A DNA stretch of 64,000 nt from Shouchella miscanthi. GTDB lineage: Bacteria > Bacillota > Bacilli > Bacillales > Bacillaceae_D. How positions within the stretch are numbered: the first letter of the stretch is position 1; each line of letters opens with the position of its first letter. The position numbers and the translations under genes were made by a program. The stretch covers positions 2,976,001 through 3,040,000 of the forward strand of contig NZ_CP042163.1 in NCBI RefSeq assembly GCF_007725405.1, read 5' to 3'. This document shows positions 9,039 through 19,246 of this stretch, piece by piece. The notes below the pieces were generated by a model. That model made no database searches and was not told where the DNA came from. It saw only the letters and a list, made by a program, of their open reading frames with translations.

Positions 9039-11702
9039 TCAAGCTAAATCTGATTCCTTTAACTGTTCCTCCGTAGCAAGCACCGTTCTTGGCTTGCTTC
9101 CCATAGCACCCGATATAACGCCTCTTTGCTCCATCATATCGATAAGCCTTGCTGCTCGATTATAGCCTACACGAAATCGACGCTGAATACTCGATGCTGA
9201 AGCAGTACCTTGCTCAACTACAAAGTAGCAAGCATCCTCAAACAGTTCGTCTGCCTGTTCAGTTTGTTCAAAAACCTTTTCTATTGTCTCACTCTCAAAT
9301 GCATAGTTAGGTGTTCCTTGCTTTTTCACATAATCGATGACTGCTTCAATTTCGTCGTCTGATACAAATGTCCCTTGAACTCGTACAGGTTTTGAAGCAC
9401 CGTTTTCATGAAACAGCATATCGCCTTTACCGAGTAAGCGTTCGGCGCCTCCCATATCCAAAATGGTTCTTGAATCAGTTTGAGACGAGACTGAAAACGC
9501 GATTCGAGTAGGAATGTTCGCTTTAATTAATCCTGTTATCACATCAACAGAAGGTCTTTGCGTAGCTAAAAGCAAATGAATCCCACATGCTCGTGCTTTT
9601 TGAGCGATACGGCAAATGGCATCTTCAACATCTTGCGGTGATACCATCATCAGATCAGCTAGCTCATCAATCACGACAAGAATGTATGGTAGCTTTTCAT
9701 AACGTTCGTTATACTTCTCAATATCACGAACTCGCATTTGACTAAAGAGCTCGTACCTTCTTTCCATTTCTTGTACAACCCATTTTAATGACGCTGTAGC
9801 TTGCTTCGGATCTGTAATAACTGGCGCAAGTAAATGTGGTATATCGTGATAAGGAGCCAGTTCAACCATTTTCGGATCAACTAAAAGAAGCTTTAATTCT
9901 TCTGGAGAAGCTTTGTACAGCAAGCTAATTAAAATCGAATTAATACATACACTTTTCCCAGACCCTGTGGCTCCTGCCACAAGTCCATGAGGCATTTTAT
10001 TGAGGTCTGTCACAACCGGATTACCAGATATATCAAGCCCCAATGCTGCAGTTAAAGGAGAAGATGGGTTTCGGAATACATCTCTTCGCAAAATTTCTCT
10101 TAACATAACTGGATTAGAAGTTCGATTTGGCACTTCAATGCCAATGGCGTTCTTACCTGGAATTGGCGCTTCAATTCGTATATCTTTAGCAGCAAGTGAT
10201 AGCTTGATATCATCAGTTAGATTCGTAATTTTATTCACTTTTACGCCTCGTGCAGGTTGGATTTCAAAGCGAGTCACAGCTGGTCCTTTAGTACGATTGA
10301 CCACTTTCGCATCCACATGAAAACTTTGAAGTGTTTCCTCTAGTAAAGTAGCCTGTTCATCAAGCCAAGCACTATCATCATCAGTCATTCGCTCTGGATA
10401 TAAGAGCAATTTGAGTGGTGGCGGTTCATAGGCACTCGTTCTTTTTTGCTCTTGATTCTCCTGTTTTCTCCTGCGATCTGTCGGCAACATCAACACATTA
10501 AACGGAATGTCTTTTCTATGTTCTTTAGAATCGTTCCCTTTAGAGGGTGCCTGTTTCACTTGTCGCTGCTGTTGACGTTCTGATGTAACCAAGTGATGAT
10601 CTTGTTCTTTCAGCTCTACTTCAGCTTGTTCCAAAGTTTCACCATCAGTTTGGTTCAGTTCCTCTTCCTGTACCGCAGTTTCCTCATTAGCTTGTTTGAG
10701 CTCTCCATCTTTTTGTACACTAATCACTGCTTCAGCTTGGTTCGTTTCTCCGCCTTCTTGTTCCACAGAGTTCGTATGTTTCACTTCTATTTCTGCTTCT
10801 TCCACAGCTTCAGCTTGTTTGAGCTCTCCATCTTCTTGTACACTAATCTCTGCTTCACCTTGGTTCGTTTCTCCGCCTTCTTGTTCCACAGAGTTCGTAT
10901 GTTTCACTTCTATTTCTGCTTCTTGCACAGCTTCAGCTTGTTTGAGCTCTCCGTCTTCTTGTACACTAATCTCTGCTTCAGCTTGTTTAAGTGCTGTATC
11001 CTTTGCTCCAGCAGGTTTGCTCGACTTCAGGTTGGACAAAGCGGTTCGATCTTCTGTATGAAGACGAGTTGATTCTTTTTTGTTATCTGAACCGTATGTA
11101 GCTAGCTCTTCAACTCTTAACTCTTCTTCCTCGACCGACTGCTCTGACGTCTCCATGACGATCGCACCGTCTTCAACACGTTCCACATAGCCTTCATCCT
11201 CTTCTAATGCAGAAAGAAAAGACTGCTGAACGACTTGTTGATCATTCTCTTTACTTTGATGATTATCCTTTTCATTCATACGCTCCATAAATGTCTGTTG
11301 AGACTGTCGCGTATTACGCAATAACCAATTGTAATCACTATTATCTCGTATTGGGTCTTTAGGAAGTCCATGTACAGGTGATGGCGTAGCTGTTGGTTTA
11401 AAATTGCCCTGAAAGAATGTTGTATTTGCTACGTTCGTCACTCGATTATTCGGGCTCGTTTTTTTTGAGCGCTTCCCACTATTTTGCTCTGGTTTATCTA
11501 ATGTCTCTTTAGTACCTTTGTCACTATGATACGCATACCCATAATAAAACGTCATGCGCGCTTCTTCTAATTCTTCCTCTTGGGTATTTTTACTACGCGT
11601 TTGTTCACTACGTTCGCCATCATTCGACGTATTTATAGGGGCTGAATCACTTTCTTCATCATCCCCTTTAAAAAAACGTGCCCATTTGTTCCAAATACTC
11701 AT
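9039..11702 (-). CDS. sftA: Soluble DNA translocase SftA (YtpS), FtsK/SpoIIIE family
   Basis: Hexameric ATP-driven DNA pump; in B. subtilis SftA moves chromosome termini away from the closing septum. There is no transmembrane segment, which separates it from SpoIIIE. The N-terminal 400 residues are acidic and low complexity, including about three 41-residue repeats (10698-11066 region) with units starting ELKQAEAV. The motor follows: Walker A GATGSGKS near residue 575, Walker [11 protein letters not shown] near 674, and a C-terminal gamma DNA-reading winged helix (about 815-885, [20 protein letters not shown]). It has 887 residues, against about 950 in B. subtilis. SD is AGGTGGTG. An upstream hairpin terminator separates it from ytpR. 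Confidence 0.94.
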   Translation of the reverse strand: MSIWNKWARFFKGDDEESDSAPINTSNDGERSEQTRSKNTQEEELEEARMTFYYGYAYHSDKGTKETLDKPEQNSGKRSKKTSPNNRVTNVANTTFFQGNFKPTATPSPVHGLPKDPIRDNSDYNWLLRNTRQSQQTFMERMNEKDNHQSKENDQQVVQQSFLSALEEDEGYVERVEDGAIVMETSEQSVEEEELRVEELATYGSDNKKESTRLHTEDRTALSNLKSSKPAGAKDTALKQAEAEISVQEDGELKQAEAVQEAEIEVKHTNSVEQEGGETNQGEAEISVQEDGELKQAEAVEEAEIEVKHTNSVEQEGGETNQAEAVISVQKDGELKQANEETAVQEEELNQTDGETLEQAEVELKEQDHHLVTSERQQQRQVKQAPSKGNDSKEHRKDIPFNVLMLPTDRRRKQENQEQKRTSAYEPPPLKLLLYPERMTDDDSAWLDEQATLLEETLQSFHVDAKVVNRTKGPAVTRFEIQPARGVKVNKITNLTDDIKLSLAAKDIRIEAPIPGKNAIGIEVPNRTSNPVMLREILRRDVFRNPSSPLTAALGLDISGNPVVTDLNKMPHGLVAGATGSGKSVCINSILISLLYKASPEELKLLLVDPKMVELAPYHDIPHLLAPVITDPKQATASLKWVVQEMERRYELFSQMRVRDIEKYNERYEKLPYILVVIDELADLMMVSPQDVEDAICRIAQKARACGIHLLLATQRPSVDVITGLIKANIPTRIAFSVSSQTDSRTILDMGGAERLLGKGDMLFHENGASKPVRVQGTFVSDDEIEAVIDYVKKQGTPNYAFESETIEKVFEQTEQADELFEDACYFVVEQGTASASSIQRRFRVGYNRAARLIDMMEQRGVISGAMGSKPRTVLATEEQLKESDLA
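10698..11000. repeat. 123-bp tandem repeat inside sftA
   Basis: The anchor GAGCTCTCC recurs at 10698, 10821 and 10944, exactly 123 bp apart, with nearly identical sequence between. Each unit encodes 41 residues (ELKQAEAV...SVQEDG). The length keeps the frame. The near identity of the copies at DNA level points to recent duplication. Confidence 0.9.
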
Positions 11703-11723
11703 CTCTTCACCACCTGATGTAAA

Positions 11724-11753
11724 AAAGCTGGCAGTCGTGGAGAAAGCCAGCCC
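11724..11753 (-). terminator. Terminator-like hairpin between ytpR and sftA
   Basis: On the minus strand GGCTGGC-(loop of 13)-GCCAGC is followed by TTTTTT. It lies 10-60 bp past ytpR and within 25 bp of the sftA start, so it would limit read-through into sftA. Confidence 0.75.
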
Positions 11754-11762
11754 CCTTTACCA

Positions 11763-12365
11763 TTATAAAAATGCAGACCCTACAACTCTATCCTCAGGTA
11801 AAACAAGTATGCCTTTTTCTGAAGAGGCATCTTGTAGGCCTAATTCTTTTGCAGAGCAAATCATTCCGTGCGACTCTTCCCCTCGCAATTTTGCTTCTTT
11901 AATAACCATACCACTTGGCATAACTGCACCAACTTTGGCAACAACGACCTTTTGACCTGCTTCTACGTTAGGAGCACCACAAACGATTTGTACGGTTTCG
12001 TTCCCTAAGTTTACACGGCACACAGACAACTTATCGGCGTTTGCGTGTTGTTCGCAGGCTTCGACATAGCCCACAACAAATAAAGGCTTCTGCTCTAGGT
12101 CAAGTTTAATAACTTGGCCATTATCCTTGGCAGCTTTTTTAAGAAGTGCTTGTACCTCATCTGTTAAGTCAATCGCACCTTCACCGCTAATTACTCCGTA
12201 GTTTGAAGCATTTAACACATTTATTCCCACTACTTCTCCAGATTCACGTTTACTAATTTGTACGAAGTCACCATGTTGCTCAACGAAACGATCGTCGATG
12301 CCTACTTGCTCTTTTACAAGTAATAAAACATCACCGATTCCTTTTTTGTTATAAAAAGCGTTCAT
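11763..12365 (-). CDS. ytpR: YtpR, tRNA-binding-domain protein
   Basis: 200-residue cytoplasmic protein: an N-terminal DUF4479 region (1-90) and a tRNA_bind OB-fold from about residue 92, with the CRVNLGNETVQIVCGAPNV stretch typical of the EMAP/PheT beta-subunit domain. It probably binds RNA; the substrate is not known. SD is AGGAGAAG before ATG 12365. It lies in the conserved ytpP-ytpQ-ytpR-sftA order. A TATACT (12409-12404) upstream may be its own -10 box. Confidence 0.92.
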   Translation of the reverse strand: MNAFYNKKGIGDVLLLVKEQVGIDDRFVEQHGDFVQISKRESGEVVGINVLNASNYGVISGEGAIDLTDEVQALLKKAAKDNGQVIKLDLEQKPLFVVGYVEACEQHANADKLSVCRVNLGNETVQIVCGAPNVEAGQKVVVAKVGAVMPSGMVIKEAKLRGEESHGMICSAKELGLQDASSEKGILVLPEDRVVGSAFL

Positions 12366-12429
12366 TTTCTTCTCCTCTTGCTACGATTACATGTAGCGTT
12401 TCTAGTATACTTAATCATGCCCGAATGTA

Positions 12430-13230
12430 CTATCGGTCTTTAGGCTTTTTTTGCGCCAAAATAAAAACAGGTTCAAGTTCACCGTTTTCAACTGCGAAAG
12501 GCAATGCCGTCACCGGGATGCGGCCTGTCCTAAAAAATTGTAAGGCCATTTGTCCTAACACATCATAACCTGTATGATTTTGAATATCTGCAATAATTAA
12601 AGAGTCTTGATGAGGAATTGCCATAGCAAGTTCCCCTTTAACCTGTTGTTCCATCTTTTCAATAAATGATTGATCGAGCACTCTACTTGCATCATAACCA
12701 TCGTTTGCACTAACAAAGTAAAACGTATTTCCCGCAACCTCGTCCTGTTTTAACGGACAATCAAGTGATCGCACGTTAAACAGTGCAATTTCTTTTAATT
12801 CTTTTAACCCTATTGGACTGTTTTCTATAAGTTGTTCATCAAGTAGCGTGTATGTTTCACCTAAATCAAGCGCGTAATAAATTCTTGTTTCCGCCGTGTG
12901 CTCATCAAAGACTAGTTTTTTACCGTCCTTCGTTTCTTCTGGAAATGAAGCCGCACGAATAACTGGGAAGATGTGTTTTTCTTTCCCTTCGAGCGAAATT
13001 TGCTCTTTCATTGATTCTAATCCAACTCGTACATGCCGAATGGCTTCATCAATTGCATCATATTCTTTTCGCTCCCACCTTGCTAGTAATGGTTTAAGCG
13101 CTAATGTCACACCTTTATTAATAGACGGATCCTCAACTCGCAATGTGCTCTCTTTATGATCATAACGGATGGTCCAGCCATCCCGTTGCAGTTTGTTTTC
13201 AATTTGTTTTCTAAAGGTTTGAAGATTCAA
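12430..13230 (-). CDS. ytpQ: YtpQ, DUF1444 family protein
   Basis: Cytoplasmic protein of the DUF1444 family with no known biochemical function. I place the start at TTG 13230 (266 residues; B. subtilis about 269) because AAGGAGGG stands at ideal distance. The extension to 13275 would cover the SD. No catalytic motif or membrane segment is seen. It is preserved next to ytpP and ytpR in Bacillaceae, which argues for a housekeeping role. Confidence 0.9.
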   Translation of the reverse strand: MNLQTFRKQIENKLQRDGWTIRYDHKESTLRVEDPSINKGVTLALKPLLARWERKEYDAIDEAIRHVRVGLESMKEQISLEGKEKHIFPVIRAASFPEETKDGKKLVFDEHTAETRIYYALDLGETYTLLDEQLIENSPIGLKELKEIALFNVRSLDCPLKQDEVAGNTFYFVSANDGYDASRVLDQSFIEKMEQQVKGELAMAIPHQDSLIIADIQNHTGYDVLGQMALQFFRTGRIPVTALPFAVENGELEPVFILAQKKPKDR

Positions 13231-13277
13231 CGTTAACCCTCCTTCTCTTTCTAAGTTTAACATGAATGTGGTCAAAC

Positions 13278-13312
13278 GAAAAAGCTAGGAGGTGTTTTCA
13301 CCTTCCTAGCCA
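13278..13312 (-). terminator. Terminator of ytpP
   Basis: GGCTAGGAAGGTG pairs with CACCTCCTAGC around a four-A loop on the minus strand and is followed by TTTTTC. It includes the ytpP stop and lies 50 bp upstream of the ytpQ start, so ytpQ should have its own promoter. Confidence 0.85.
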
Positions 13313-13632
13313 ACTTTTGTTTCCGCTTCTGTTAAGAATGTTTGAATTTCCTCTTCCGTTTTACGATCTTTTGAAACAAATCTCGCTACTTCTTTTCCTT
13401 CTGAAAAAGCAAGAAAGCTCGGAATACCAAAAATATCATGAGCAATACATACATCCAATAGTTTATCTCGATCAACATAATAGAATGTAAACGTCGGATA
13501 ATCCACTTCTAATCGTGGTAGAAATGGTTCAATCACTCGGCAGTCTGGACACCAGTCAGCAGAAAATAGAAATACAGCCGTTTCCGTTTCTTTAATTTTA
13601 TTAAATTCTTCAACACTTGCTACATGTTCCAT
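13306..13632 (-). CDS. ytpP: YtpP, thioredoxin-like protein
   Basis: Small cytoplasmic thioredoxin-fold oxidoreductase. The active site is SADWCPDC (CxxC), with the cis-proline loop GIPSF later. The start is ATG 13632 ([10 protein letters not shown], 108 residues), chosen because GAGGTG lies 6 nt upstream; the frame is open to 13653. The preceding EIIC-like gene ends 10 bp upstream, so both are likely transcribed together. It is followed by a strong terminator. Confidence 0.92.
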   Translation of the reverse strand: MEHVASVEEFNKIKETETAVFLFSADWCPDCRVIEPFLPRLEVDYPTFTFYYVDRDKLLDVCIAHDIFGIPSFLAFSEGKEVARFVSKDRKTEEEIQTFLTEAETKVG

Positions 13633-13642
13633 TTTTAGCACC

Positions 13643-14659
13643 TCATTTTTCATTTTGCATTAAATTCATGTCATTTACGTTTATCCAGCCTTTCGCTCTC
13701 ATCCATTCGGATAGAAGGAGTGCAATGATAGCTGGTATCACTACATAGCATACTACAACTTGGGCGAAAAGCAACCAGCTAAACCCCATTTCTGTAAAAG
13801 TCATAATTGGTCCAACGAGTCCACTCGTCCCCATTCCTGCTCCTGCAGCGTTATTTACTAAACCAAAGCCAATTGTTCCGATTGGTGCGGCTACAAGGCT
13901 CGCCATAGTAGGTGGAATAAGTATTTTGGGATTTTTTATAATATGAGGTATAAGAAGCATTGATGTGCCAATACCGATAGACAATAACCCACTTACACGA
14001 TTATCACGGTAGCTTGCTACTGCAAACCCGACCATTTGACCGGCACAACCAATGGCAGCAGCAGCAGCAGCCATTCCCGTTAAATCAAGCATAATTGCTA
14101 TTGCAGCACTAGAAATCGGTGCTGTTAGTGCCAATCCCATTAACACAGCGACAATGCCGCTCATCACAAGAGGAGATTGAGTTGTCGCCCACGTGATCGT
14201 TTCACCTATCGAAAGCATCACAAATTGTATTGGCGCACCGAGTAGGAATGCTACTGTATAGCCAGTAACAATTGTTACGATAGGTGTCACCAGAATATCA
14301 ATTTTTGTTTCACCTGCAACAAGCTTCCCTATTTCAGCACCTACAACAGCAGCAACAAAACTTCCTGCTGGTCCTCCAAATAGTGCACCAGCTGCTCCAC
14401 AGACAACTGTCGCAAGCACAACAAAGTTTGGAGCACCTAATGCTAATGCCACAGCAGCACCAATAGCCCCGCCATATAAATCCATTGTGAATTGTCCAAG
14501 TTCAATCACGTGCTCAAGCTGAAACTGCTCCCCGATCGTTCGAATAATAATGCCAATAATTAATGTCGCAAACAAACCAAACGTCATTTGCCCCATTGCT
14601 TTTATAAAATAGGTACGAAGAGATGGGTTTACACCTTTTTTAGTTAAAAACGCTCGCAT
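13643..14659 (-). CDS. PTS EIIC-like / PfoR-type multi-spanning membrane protein
   Basis: 338 residues, almost wholly hydrophobic, with about eight to ten predicted helices and Gly/Ala-rich segments (for example [19 protein letters not shown]). This matches the PTS_EIIC_2 family (PfoR-like), proteins resembling EIIC transport domains but usually lacking linked EIIA/EIIB parts, as here. The substrate is unknown and true PTS function is doubtful. It lies immediately upstream of ytpP on the same strand. Confidence 0.75.
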   Translation of the reverse strand: MRAFLTKKGVNPSLRTYFIKAMGQMTFGLFATLIIGIIIRTIGEQFQLEHVIELGQFTMDLYGGAIGAAVALALGAPNFVVLATVVCGAAGALFGGPAGSFVAAVVGAEIGKLVAGETKIDILVTPIVTIVTGYTVAFLLGAPIQFVMLSIGETITWATTQSPLVMSGIVAVLMGLALTAPISSAAIAIMLDLTGMAAAAAAIGCAGQMVGFAVASYRDNRVSGLLSIGIGTSMLLIPHIIKNPKILIPPTMASLVAAPIGTIGFGLVNNAAGAGMGTSGLVGPIMTFTEMGFSWLLFAQVVVCYVVIPAIIALLLSEWMRAKGWINVNDMNLMQNEK

Positions 14660-14801
14660 CGCTCACACTCCAATAGTTAATCAATACCTTATCTAGAATA
14701 CGATATGTCTTTTCATGTGACAAGACATTTAGAAAGGTTTTATTTTCTTTTTTTAGGATATCCATTACTATAGAGAAATAAGGGAAAAAAGGAGCATCTA
14801 T

Positions 14802-15248
14802 ATGGAACTGACTGTTTATTTAGCTGGAGAAATTCATACCAACTGGCGAAAAGAGATAAAGGAACTGGCAAACAAGCAAAACTTACCATTACAGTTTAAA
14901 GGACCAATGGAAAACCATGACAAAAGCGATAAGATCGGCGAAATGATTTTAGGAGAACAGCCCTCAAAAATACTGACGGATGAAGCAGCTTCTAGCATTA
15001 ACAACTTACGCACCCAACTACTTATAAAAAAATCAGACGTGGTTGTCGCTTTATTTGGAGAAGAATATAAGCAATGGAACACGGCTATGGATGCGTCAAG
15101 AGCAATGGAAGCCGGCATTCCTGTCATTTTAATCCGACCTAAAAAACTGCATCATGCTTTAAAAGAGTTAGCGAATAAAGCCCAAGTAGTCATCGAAACG
15201 CCTGAGCAAGCGATTGAAACCTTAGCTTATGTATTTGCCGAGAATTAA
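14802..15248 (+). CDS. ytoQ: YtoQ family protein
   Basis: 148 residues, the family's usual length. It has a Rossmann-like nucleoside deoxyribosyltransferase-type fold suggested by VYLAGEIHTNW at the start, SDVVVALFGEEYKQWNTAMDA in the middle and IPVILIRP. The substrate is unknown. SD AAAGGAGCATC before the ATG. It is a single plus-strand gene ending in a strong hairpin shared with the convergent DUF84 gene. Confidence 0.88.
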   Translation: MELTVYLAGEIHTNWRKEIKELANKQNLPLQFKGPMENHDKSDKIGEMILGEQPSKILTDEAASSINNLRTQLLIKKSDVVVALFGEEYKQWNTAMDASRAMEAGIPVILIRPKKLHHALKELANKAQVVIETPEQAIETLAYVFAEN

Positions 15249-15256
15249 TCTTCCAT

Positions 15257-15291
15257 AAAAAAAAGCAATCGCTTAAAGCGATTGCTTTTTT
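15257..15291. terminator. Bidirectional terminator, ytoQ / DUF84 gene
   Basis: GCAATCGC and GCGATTGC (15264-15284) form a perfect stem flanked by A8 and T7. Confidence 0.92.
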
Positions 15292-15785
15292 TACTGATTG
15301 AATTGAAACATACCATAGCAACTCTCTACAATGTGAGCAAACATTTGTTTGCGGGTGATGCGACCGTTTGTTAATAAGCCAATTGCACCGTCTTTTTTGC
15401 CAATGTCATTGCCTATAATATGTGACAATTCTTTTCCAGCTTCAAGCCCTTTATTATACTCCTTCGGTAAAGGGAGACTTAAGCCTGAAGCGGCATAAAC
15501 GTGTCCACCTTTCGTCACCATAACTCCCCAATTACATAAATAGTAAACACCTTCGTATAGATAAACGCCGCCTTCCAGACCAATTCCAGTATCAGCGTCG
15601 GCCTGTTCTCTCGCAAATTGCGCTCGATTCAACGCCCCTAATTTTGTTTCTTCATTTGAAAATGGCTGGGCTGAAACACCCGAAGGTGCCGAAACAGTCT
15701 CGATTTTAATTGGTTCTTTAAGCAACGTTTCTTTGACTGCAAACACTTTTGCAGGATTTTTTGTGCCTACCGCTAACGTAATCAT
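15291..15785 (-). CDS. DUF84 / YjjX-type non-canonical purine NTP phosphatase
   Basis: Inosine/xanthosine triphosphatase family enzyme that cleanses deaminated purine nucleotides. 164 residues, starting [20 protein letters not shown], the family signature, with GIGLEGGVY in the middle. It forms an operon with ytoP: its ATG overlaps the ytoP stop (ATGA at 15785-15782). Function is inferred from the family. Confidence 0.85.
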   Translation of the reverse strand: MITLAVGTKNPAKVFAVKETLLKEPIKIETVSAPSGVSAQPFSNEETKLGALNRAQFAREQADADTGIGLEGGVYLYEGVYYLCNWGVMVTKGGHVYAASGLSLPLPKEYNKGLEAGKELSHIIGNDIGKKDGAIGLLTNGRITRKQMFAHIVESCYGMFQFNQ

Positions 15786-16855
15786 TCGTATGACGTCAAG
15801 CTTTCGTATGTTGATTGATCGGTTGATCGAACAAGTTTAATTAGAAGCTCTTTTGCTGCAGCGTAATCATCAACATGTAAGATGGATGAAGATGTGTGAA
15901 TATAACGTGCGCAGACCCCAATGACAGCAGATGGAACTCCGTCACCTGATGTATGAATACGACCAGCATCTGTTCCACCTGGTGATATAAAGTATTGGTA
16001 TGGAATGTTATTTGATTCAGCTGTATCTAAAACAAAATCACGCATACCTTTATGGGTAATCATTGTACGGTCGTGAATTCTAACTAACGCCCCTTTTCCT
16101 AGCTGACCAAATGCGTCTTTCCCACCAGTTGCATCATTGGCAGGACTTGCATCAAGCACATAGCTTAGATCAGGTTGAATTAAATGCGCTGCTGTTGCTG
16201 CCCCTCTAAGCCCGACTTCCTCTTGTACCGTTGCACCTGAGAATAACGTATTCGGAAGAGATTCACCTTTTAATTCTTCTAATAATTCAATTGCGAGTCC
16301 GACACCGTAACGGTTATCCCACGCTTTTGCCATAATTTTTTTCGGATTAGCCATTGATGTGAAAGGACATTCAAGGGCTATCGGTTGTCCTGGTTTTATT
16401 CCTAAGGCCACGCAATCATCTCGATCGTCTGCACCAATATCAATATACATTTCTTCAATTGGCATTGGCTTTGAGCGCTGTGCATCTTGAAGAAGATGAG
16501 GTGGTGTTGACCCTATAACACCGACAATCGGTCCTTTGTCTGTTATAATTTGTACTCGTTGAGCAAGAAGAACTTGTGACCACCAACCGCCTAATGTTTG
16601 AAATTTAATTAAGCCCTTCTCGTTTATCGATGTCACTAAAAATCCAACTTCATCCATATGACCTGCTACCATTACCTTTGGACCAGCTGAATTTCCTCTT
16701 AATACACCAAACGTACTGCCTAATTTATCTTGAACAATTTCGTCGGTATGCTTTAACAATTCTTGTTTTACGTATGCCCTTACATCATGTTCAAAACCTG
16801 GAGGACCTACAAGCTCCGTTAATGCTTTAAACATTTGTTTTGTTTTATCGTTCAT
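15782..16855 (-). CDS. ytoP: YtoP, M42 family metallo-aminopeptidase
   Basis: Co-catalytic zinc/cobalt aminopeptidase of the glutamyl aminopeptidase/endoglucanase M family, cytoplasmic. Metal-site motifs seen: AGHMDEVGF near the N-terminus, [16 protein letters not shown] and [11 protein letters not shown]. The start is ATG 16855 (357 residues, as in B. subtilis) with a perfect GTAGGAGG; the frame continues upstream without an SD. It is co-transcribed with the overlapping DUF84 gene. Confidence 0.93.
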   Translation of the reverse strand: MNDKTKQMFKALTELVGPPGFEHDVRAYVKQELLKHTDEIVQDKLGSTFGVLRGNSAGPKVMVAGHMDEVGFLVTSINEKGLIKFQTLGGWWSQVLLAQRVQIITDKGPIVGVIGSTPPHLLQDAQRSKPMPIEEMYIDIGADDRDDCVALGIKPGQPIALECPFTSMANPKKIMAKAWDNRYGVGLAIELLEELKGESLPNTLFSGATVQEEVGLRGAATAAHLIQPDLSYVLDASPANDATGGKDAFGQLGKGALVRIHDRTMITHKGMRDFVLDTAESNNIPYQYFISPGGTDAGRIHTSGDGVPSAVIGVCARYIHTSSSILHVDDYAAAKELLIKLVRSTDQSTYESLTSYE

Positions 16856-17104
16856 TTTGAACCTCCTACAAGCTAGTATCTTTACTATTTTACAAAACTT
16901 CATATTGATAAGCTAGCAAATGATTTAAATCCTTATAAAGGCTCATGAAAGAAAAGTTACTTTTCTTACAAAAAATGTGGTATCGTAATGTTGCGTACAT
17001 AAGAGATGGTTTGGTTTTTATTTTCTACTTTTAGGGGATAGCAATGATTGTCTACTATTCCTGTGCAAATTGGTTCCCACTTTATTTACAAGGAGAGGTT
17101 AAAT

Positions 17105-17407
17105 TTGAAACGTTTTTCAATCGGCGTCGGTATAGGTGTGTTAATGGGTGTACTTGCCTCAAGAGCTTGTCAAACGACAGAATTAAAGCCTGAACAAGTT
17201 CTTAAGAAAGTGAAAGCTGTAGTAAAGCAAGAATATATCATCAATGGATCTTGGATTCACATGCAATCTGAAACAGTCGAACACCTTGGCTTAACGTATC
17301 ACGTTTATCGAGGCGGACTCACAAGCTCAACTGTCGACGGACCTGTACAATATGAGTTTGTTGCAGATGTAGAAAGTGGCGTTCTTTTAAAGCTCGATCA
17401 AATTTAA
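17105..17407 (+). CDS. ytzB: YtzB, small PepSY-like membrane-anchored protein
   Basis: 100 residues starting at TTG 17105, fixed by GGAGAGG 7 nt upstream; an earlier in-frame start at 17048 would span the SD. It has one N-terminal hydrophobic helix (about 6-22), then a domain resembling PepSY (LTYHVYRGGLTSSTVDGPVQ...FVADVESGVLL). It is probably membrane anchored with the domain outside. Function unknown. It sits between ytoP and trmB as in B. subtilis. Confidence 0.82.
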   Translation: MKRFSIGVGIGVLMGVLASRACQTTELKPEQVLKKVKAVVKQEYIINGSWIHMQSETVEHLGLTYHVYRGGLTSSTVDGPVQYEFVADVESGVLLKLDQI

Positions 17408-17412
17408 TAAAC

Positions 17413-17446
17413 AAAAAACAAGCCTATCGTAGGCTTGTTTTTTTAA
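17413..17446. terminator. Bidirectional terminator, ytzB / trmB
   Basis: ACAAGCCTA-TCG-TAGGCTTGT (17418-17438) flanked by A6 and T8. Confidence 0.92.
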
Positions 17447-18078
17447 TAAGTTGCTTCTAAACGGTAAATCCGATCGCCTTTTGTTGAGAATTTCTCTTCA
17501 TACTCTGTCATCATATTGCCTTCCATTTCGCTTTTATGCAAGTCAAGACTTACATTTTTGAATGACATACCGTAGCTGGACATGCTATGAAGAGAATATT
17601 CGAACAAGCCTTGATTATCGGTTTTAAAATGAATTTCACCATTGTCTGTTAACATACGGCGATACTTATCTAAATAATAGGGATGCGTTAAACGCCTTTT
17701 CGCATGACGAGTTTTCGGCCAAGGATCTGTAAAGTTTATAAATACCCGTTCCACTTCACTTTCAGCAAAAAATTCCTCTATATCACCAACATCTTCACTT
17801 AATAACTTCACATTCGTTATGCCTGCTTGTTCTACGTTTTCCATTGCTGTTAGTAGTACACTTTCGTATCGCTCAACACCAATAAAATTAATAGTAGGGT
17901 GAGCCATCCCCATTTTTGTCAAAAACTGACCTTTCCCAGTCCCTACTTCAACGTAAATCGGGTGGTCGTTGTTAAACAAATTGCTCCACTTTCCTTTTTG
18001 AGTAGTCGGATCTTGAACCACAATAGCAGGGCGCTTGCTTAGTTCTTCCCTTGCCCAGGGCTTATGTCTTAAACGCAT
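17443..18078 (-). CDS. trmB: tRNA (guanine-N7)-methyltransferase TrmB
   Basis: SAM-dependent enzyme making m7G46 in tRNA variable loops. 211 residues. The SAM-binding motif is [12 protein letters not shown] (about 41-52), and the family signature [17 protein letters not shown] is present. Known as YtmQ in B. subtilis and placed identically next to ytzH and ytmP. The ATG at 18078 is preceded by AAAAGGAG. Confidence 0.95.
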   Translation of the reverse strand: MRLRHKPWAREELSKRPAIVVQDPTTQKGKWSNLFNNDHPIYVEVGTGKGQFLTKMGMAHPTINFIGVERYESVLLTAMENVEQAGITNVKLLSEDVGDIEEFFAESEVERVFINFTDPWPKTRHAKRRLTHPYYLDKYRRMLTDNGEIHFKTDNQGLFEYSLHSMSSYGMSFKNVSLDLHKSEMEGNMMTEYEEKFSTKGDRIYRLEATY

Positions 18079-18152
18079 TGCAACAAACTCCTTTTCGCTA
18101 ATACATGTATATTTTTCATTTTTTTACTTACGCTATAAATAGGAGGGATCGT

Positions 18153-18389
18153 ATGCCTTTATCAACGAACGACAAACTTTCATTAATAAAAGATTTATTA
18201 CGAAGCCACCAATCTGAACATTTTCTTACTCAAAACGAACGCGAACAGCTTACGCATCTATTGTCTAATCTTGCGGATGAAACAACACTTGATTCGCGTA
18301 TTTCTGATACCATTTCGCAAATTTCAAGTGCGAATCATACAGACACGCTAGATGCTCAAGCAGTAAATATGTGGATAGAACAATTATAA
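18153..18389 (+). CDS. ytzH: YtzH-like small protein
   Basis: 78-residue soluble, charged, helical protein. The start ATG 18153 follows TAGGAGGG at correct spacing (upstream codons from 18105 lack an SD). No motif of known function. Position between divergent trmB and convergent ytmP is that of B. subtilis ytzH, and length and general composition agree. The assignment rests largely on synteny. Confidence 0.75.
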   Translation: MPLSTNDKLSLIKDLLRSHQSEHFLTQNEREQLTHLLSNLADETTLDSRISDTISQISSANHTDTLDAQAVNMWIEQL

Positions 18390-18424
18390 TTGGCTTATTT
18401 CCTAGGAAATAAGCCAATTTCTCT
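18388..18424 (+). terminator. Terminator of ytzH
   Basis: Two 14-base arms (18388-18401 and 18406-18419) pair perfectly around CTAG. The tail is TTTCTCTC. The stop codon is at the foot of the stem. Confidence 0.85.
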
Positions 18425-18429
18425 CAAAC

Positions 18430-18460
18430 AAATAGCTCATCTTTTTATAGATGAGCTATC
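18430..18460 (-). terminator. Hairpin at the end of ytmP
   Basis: ATAGCTCATC (18432-18441) pairs with GATGAGCTAT (18450-18459). It spans the ytmP stop codon. The following TTTGTTTGAG is a weak T tract, so termination may rely on the adjoining ytzH hairpin. Confidence 0.6.
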
Positions 18461-19246
18461 GATTAAATAAGACAAATTTTTTTCATAGCTACGTACTTGT
18501 TCTTCATTTTGTCGACTATGGTGCCATAATAATTCTGATATTGAATGTGCAATCATATACCAATACATTCGTAACTGTAACGAATCCGTCAGCTCTTCTC
18601 CGTATGAGTGGAGCCAGTCCTCCCATTCACCCTCTGGGATATACGTGTAAAGCAATAGCCCTAAATCAAGAGCAGGATCGGCAACAGTCGCACCGTCCCA
18701 ATCAATTAAATATAGATTATCATGTTCATCACGCATCCAATTGTTATGGTTAATATCGCCATGACAAACGGCATATTTTGTATCATCAAGTTGTCCAAGG
18801 AGTCTTTCTAATTCGCTTAGCCCTCTATCGACGATTTCATTATGAAGACGATAAAGTGAGACTTGTAAGTGCATATTCTCAATCATAACTGACGGAATCA
18901 ACGGTTTATTACCCATCCGTGTAAACATATCAAGCAAGTCAGCAGACTCATGAATATTAGCTAACAGTTTCGCTGTACGATCATGTCTCATTTCCTTTGC
19001 TTTTAGTTCTCTTCCTTGAATCCAGCGCTGTGCGGTAATAACATCTCCGCTCTCCAACCTCTTTGTCCACAATAATTTCGGGACAATTCCTTCAGCAGAA
19101 AGAACCGCAAGAAAAGGAGATGAATTTCGCTTTATGAATAATTGATAGTCGCCTTGTCTAGCAACATATGCTTCACCAGTTGCGCCTCCAGCGGGTAAGA
19201 CATCCCAGCCTTCTCCTAAAAACAATTCCACCAGGTTCACCCTCAA
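18437..19246 (-). CDS. ytmP: YtmP, aminoglycoside-phosphotransferase-fold kinase
   Basis: Choline/APH-like kinase, 269 residues. The catalytic loop CHGDINHNNW and metal-binding LIDWDGATVADPALDLG are both present, so it should be an active small-molecule kinase. The substrate is unknown. Start is uncertain: TTG 19246 or GTG 19240, neither with an ideal SD. Conserved neighbour of trmB. A TATACT (19292-19287) upstream could be its -10 element. Confidence 0.88.
   Translation of the reverse strand: MRVNLVELFLGEGWDVLPAGGATGEAYVARQGDYQLFIKRNSSPFLAVLSAEGIVPKLLWTKRLESGDVITAQRWIQGRELKAKEMRHDRTAKLLANIHESADLLDMFTRMGNKPLIPSVMIENMHLQVSLYRLHNEIVDRGLSELERLLGQLDDTKYAVCHGDINHNNWMRDEHDNLYLIDWDGATVADPALDLGLLLYTYIPEGEWEDWLHSYGEELTDSLQLRMYWYMIAHSISELLWHHSRQNEEQVRSYEKNLSYLIDSSSIKR

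Noticed and set aside
10593-11072. Two overlapping long plus-strand frames (159 and 121 codons) opposite sftA
   Set aside because: They are products of the low-complexity 123-bp repeat; no SD, repeated Ser/Cys/Phe-rich translation and fully antisense to a confident gene.
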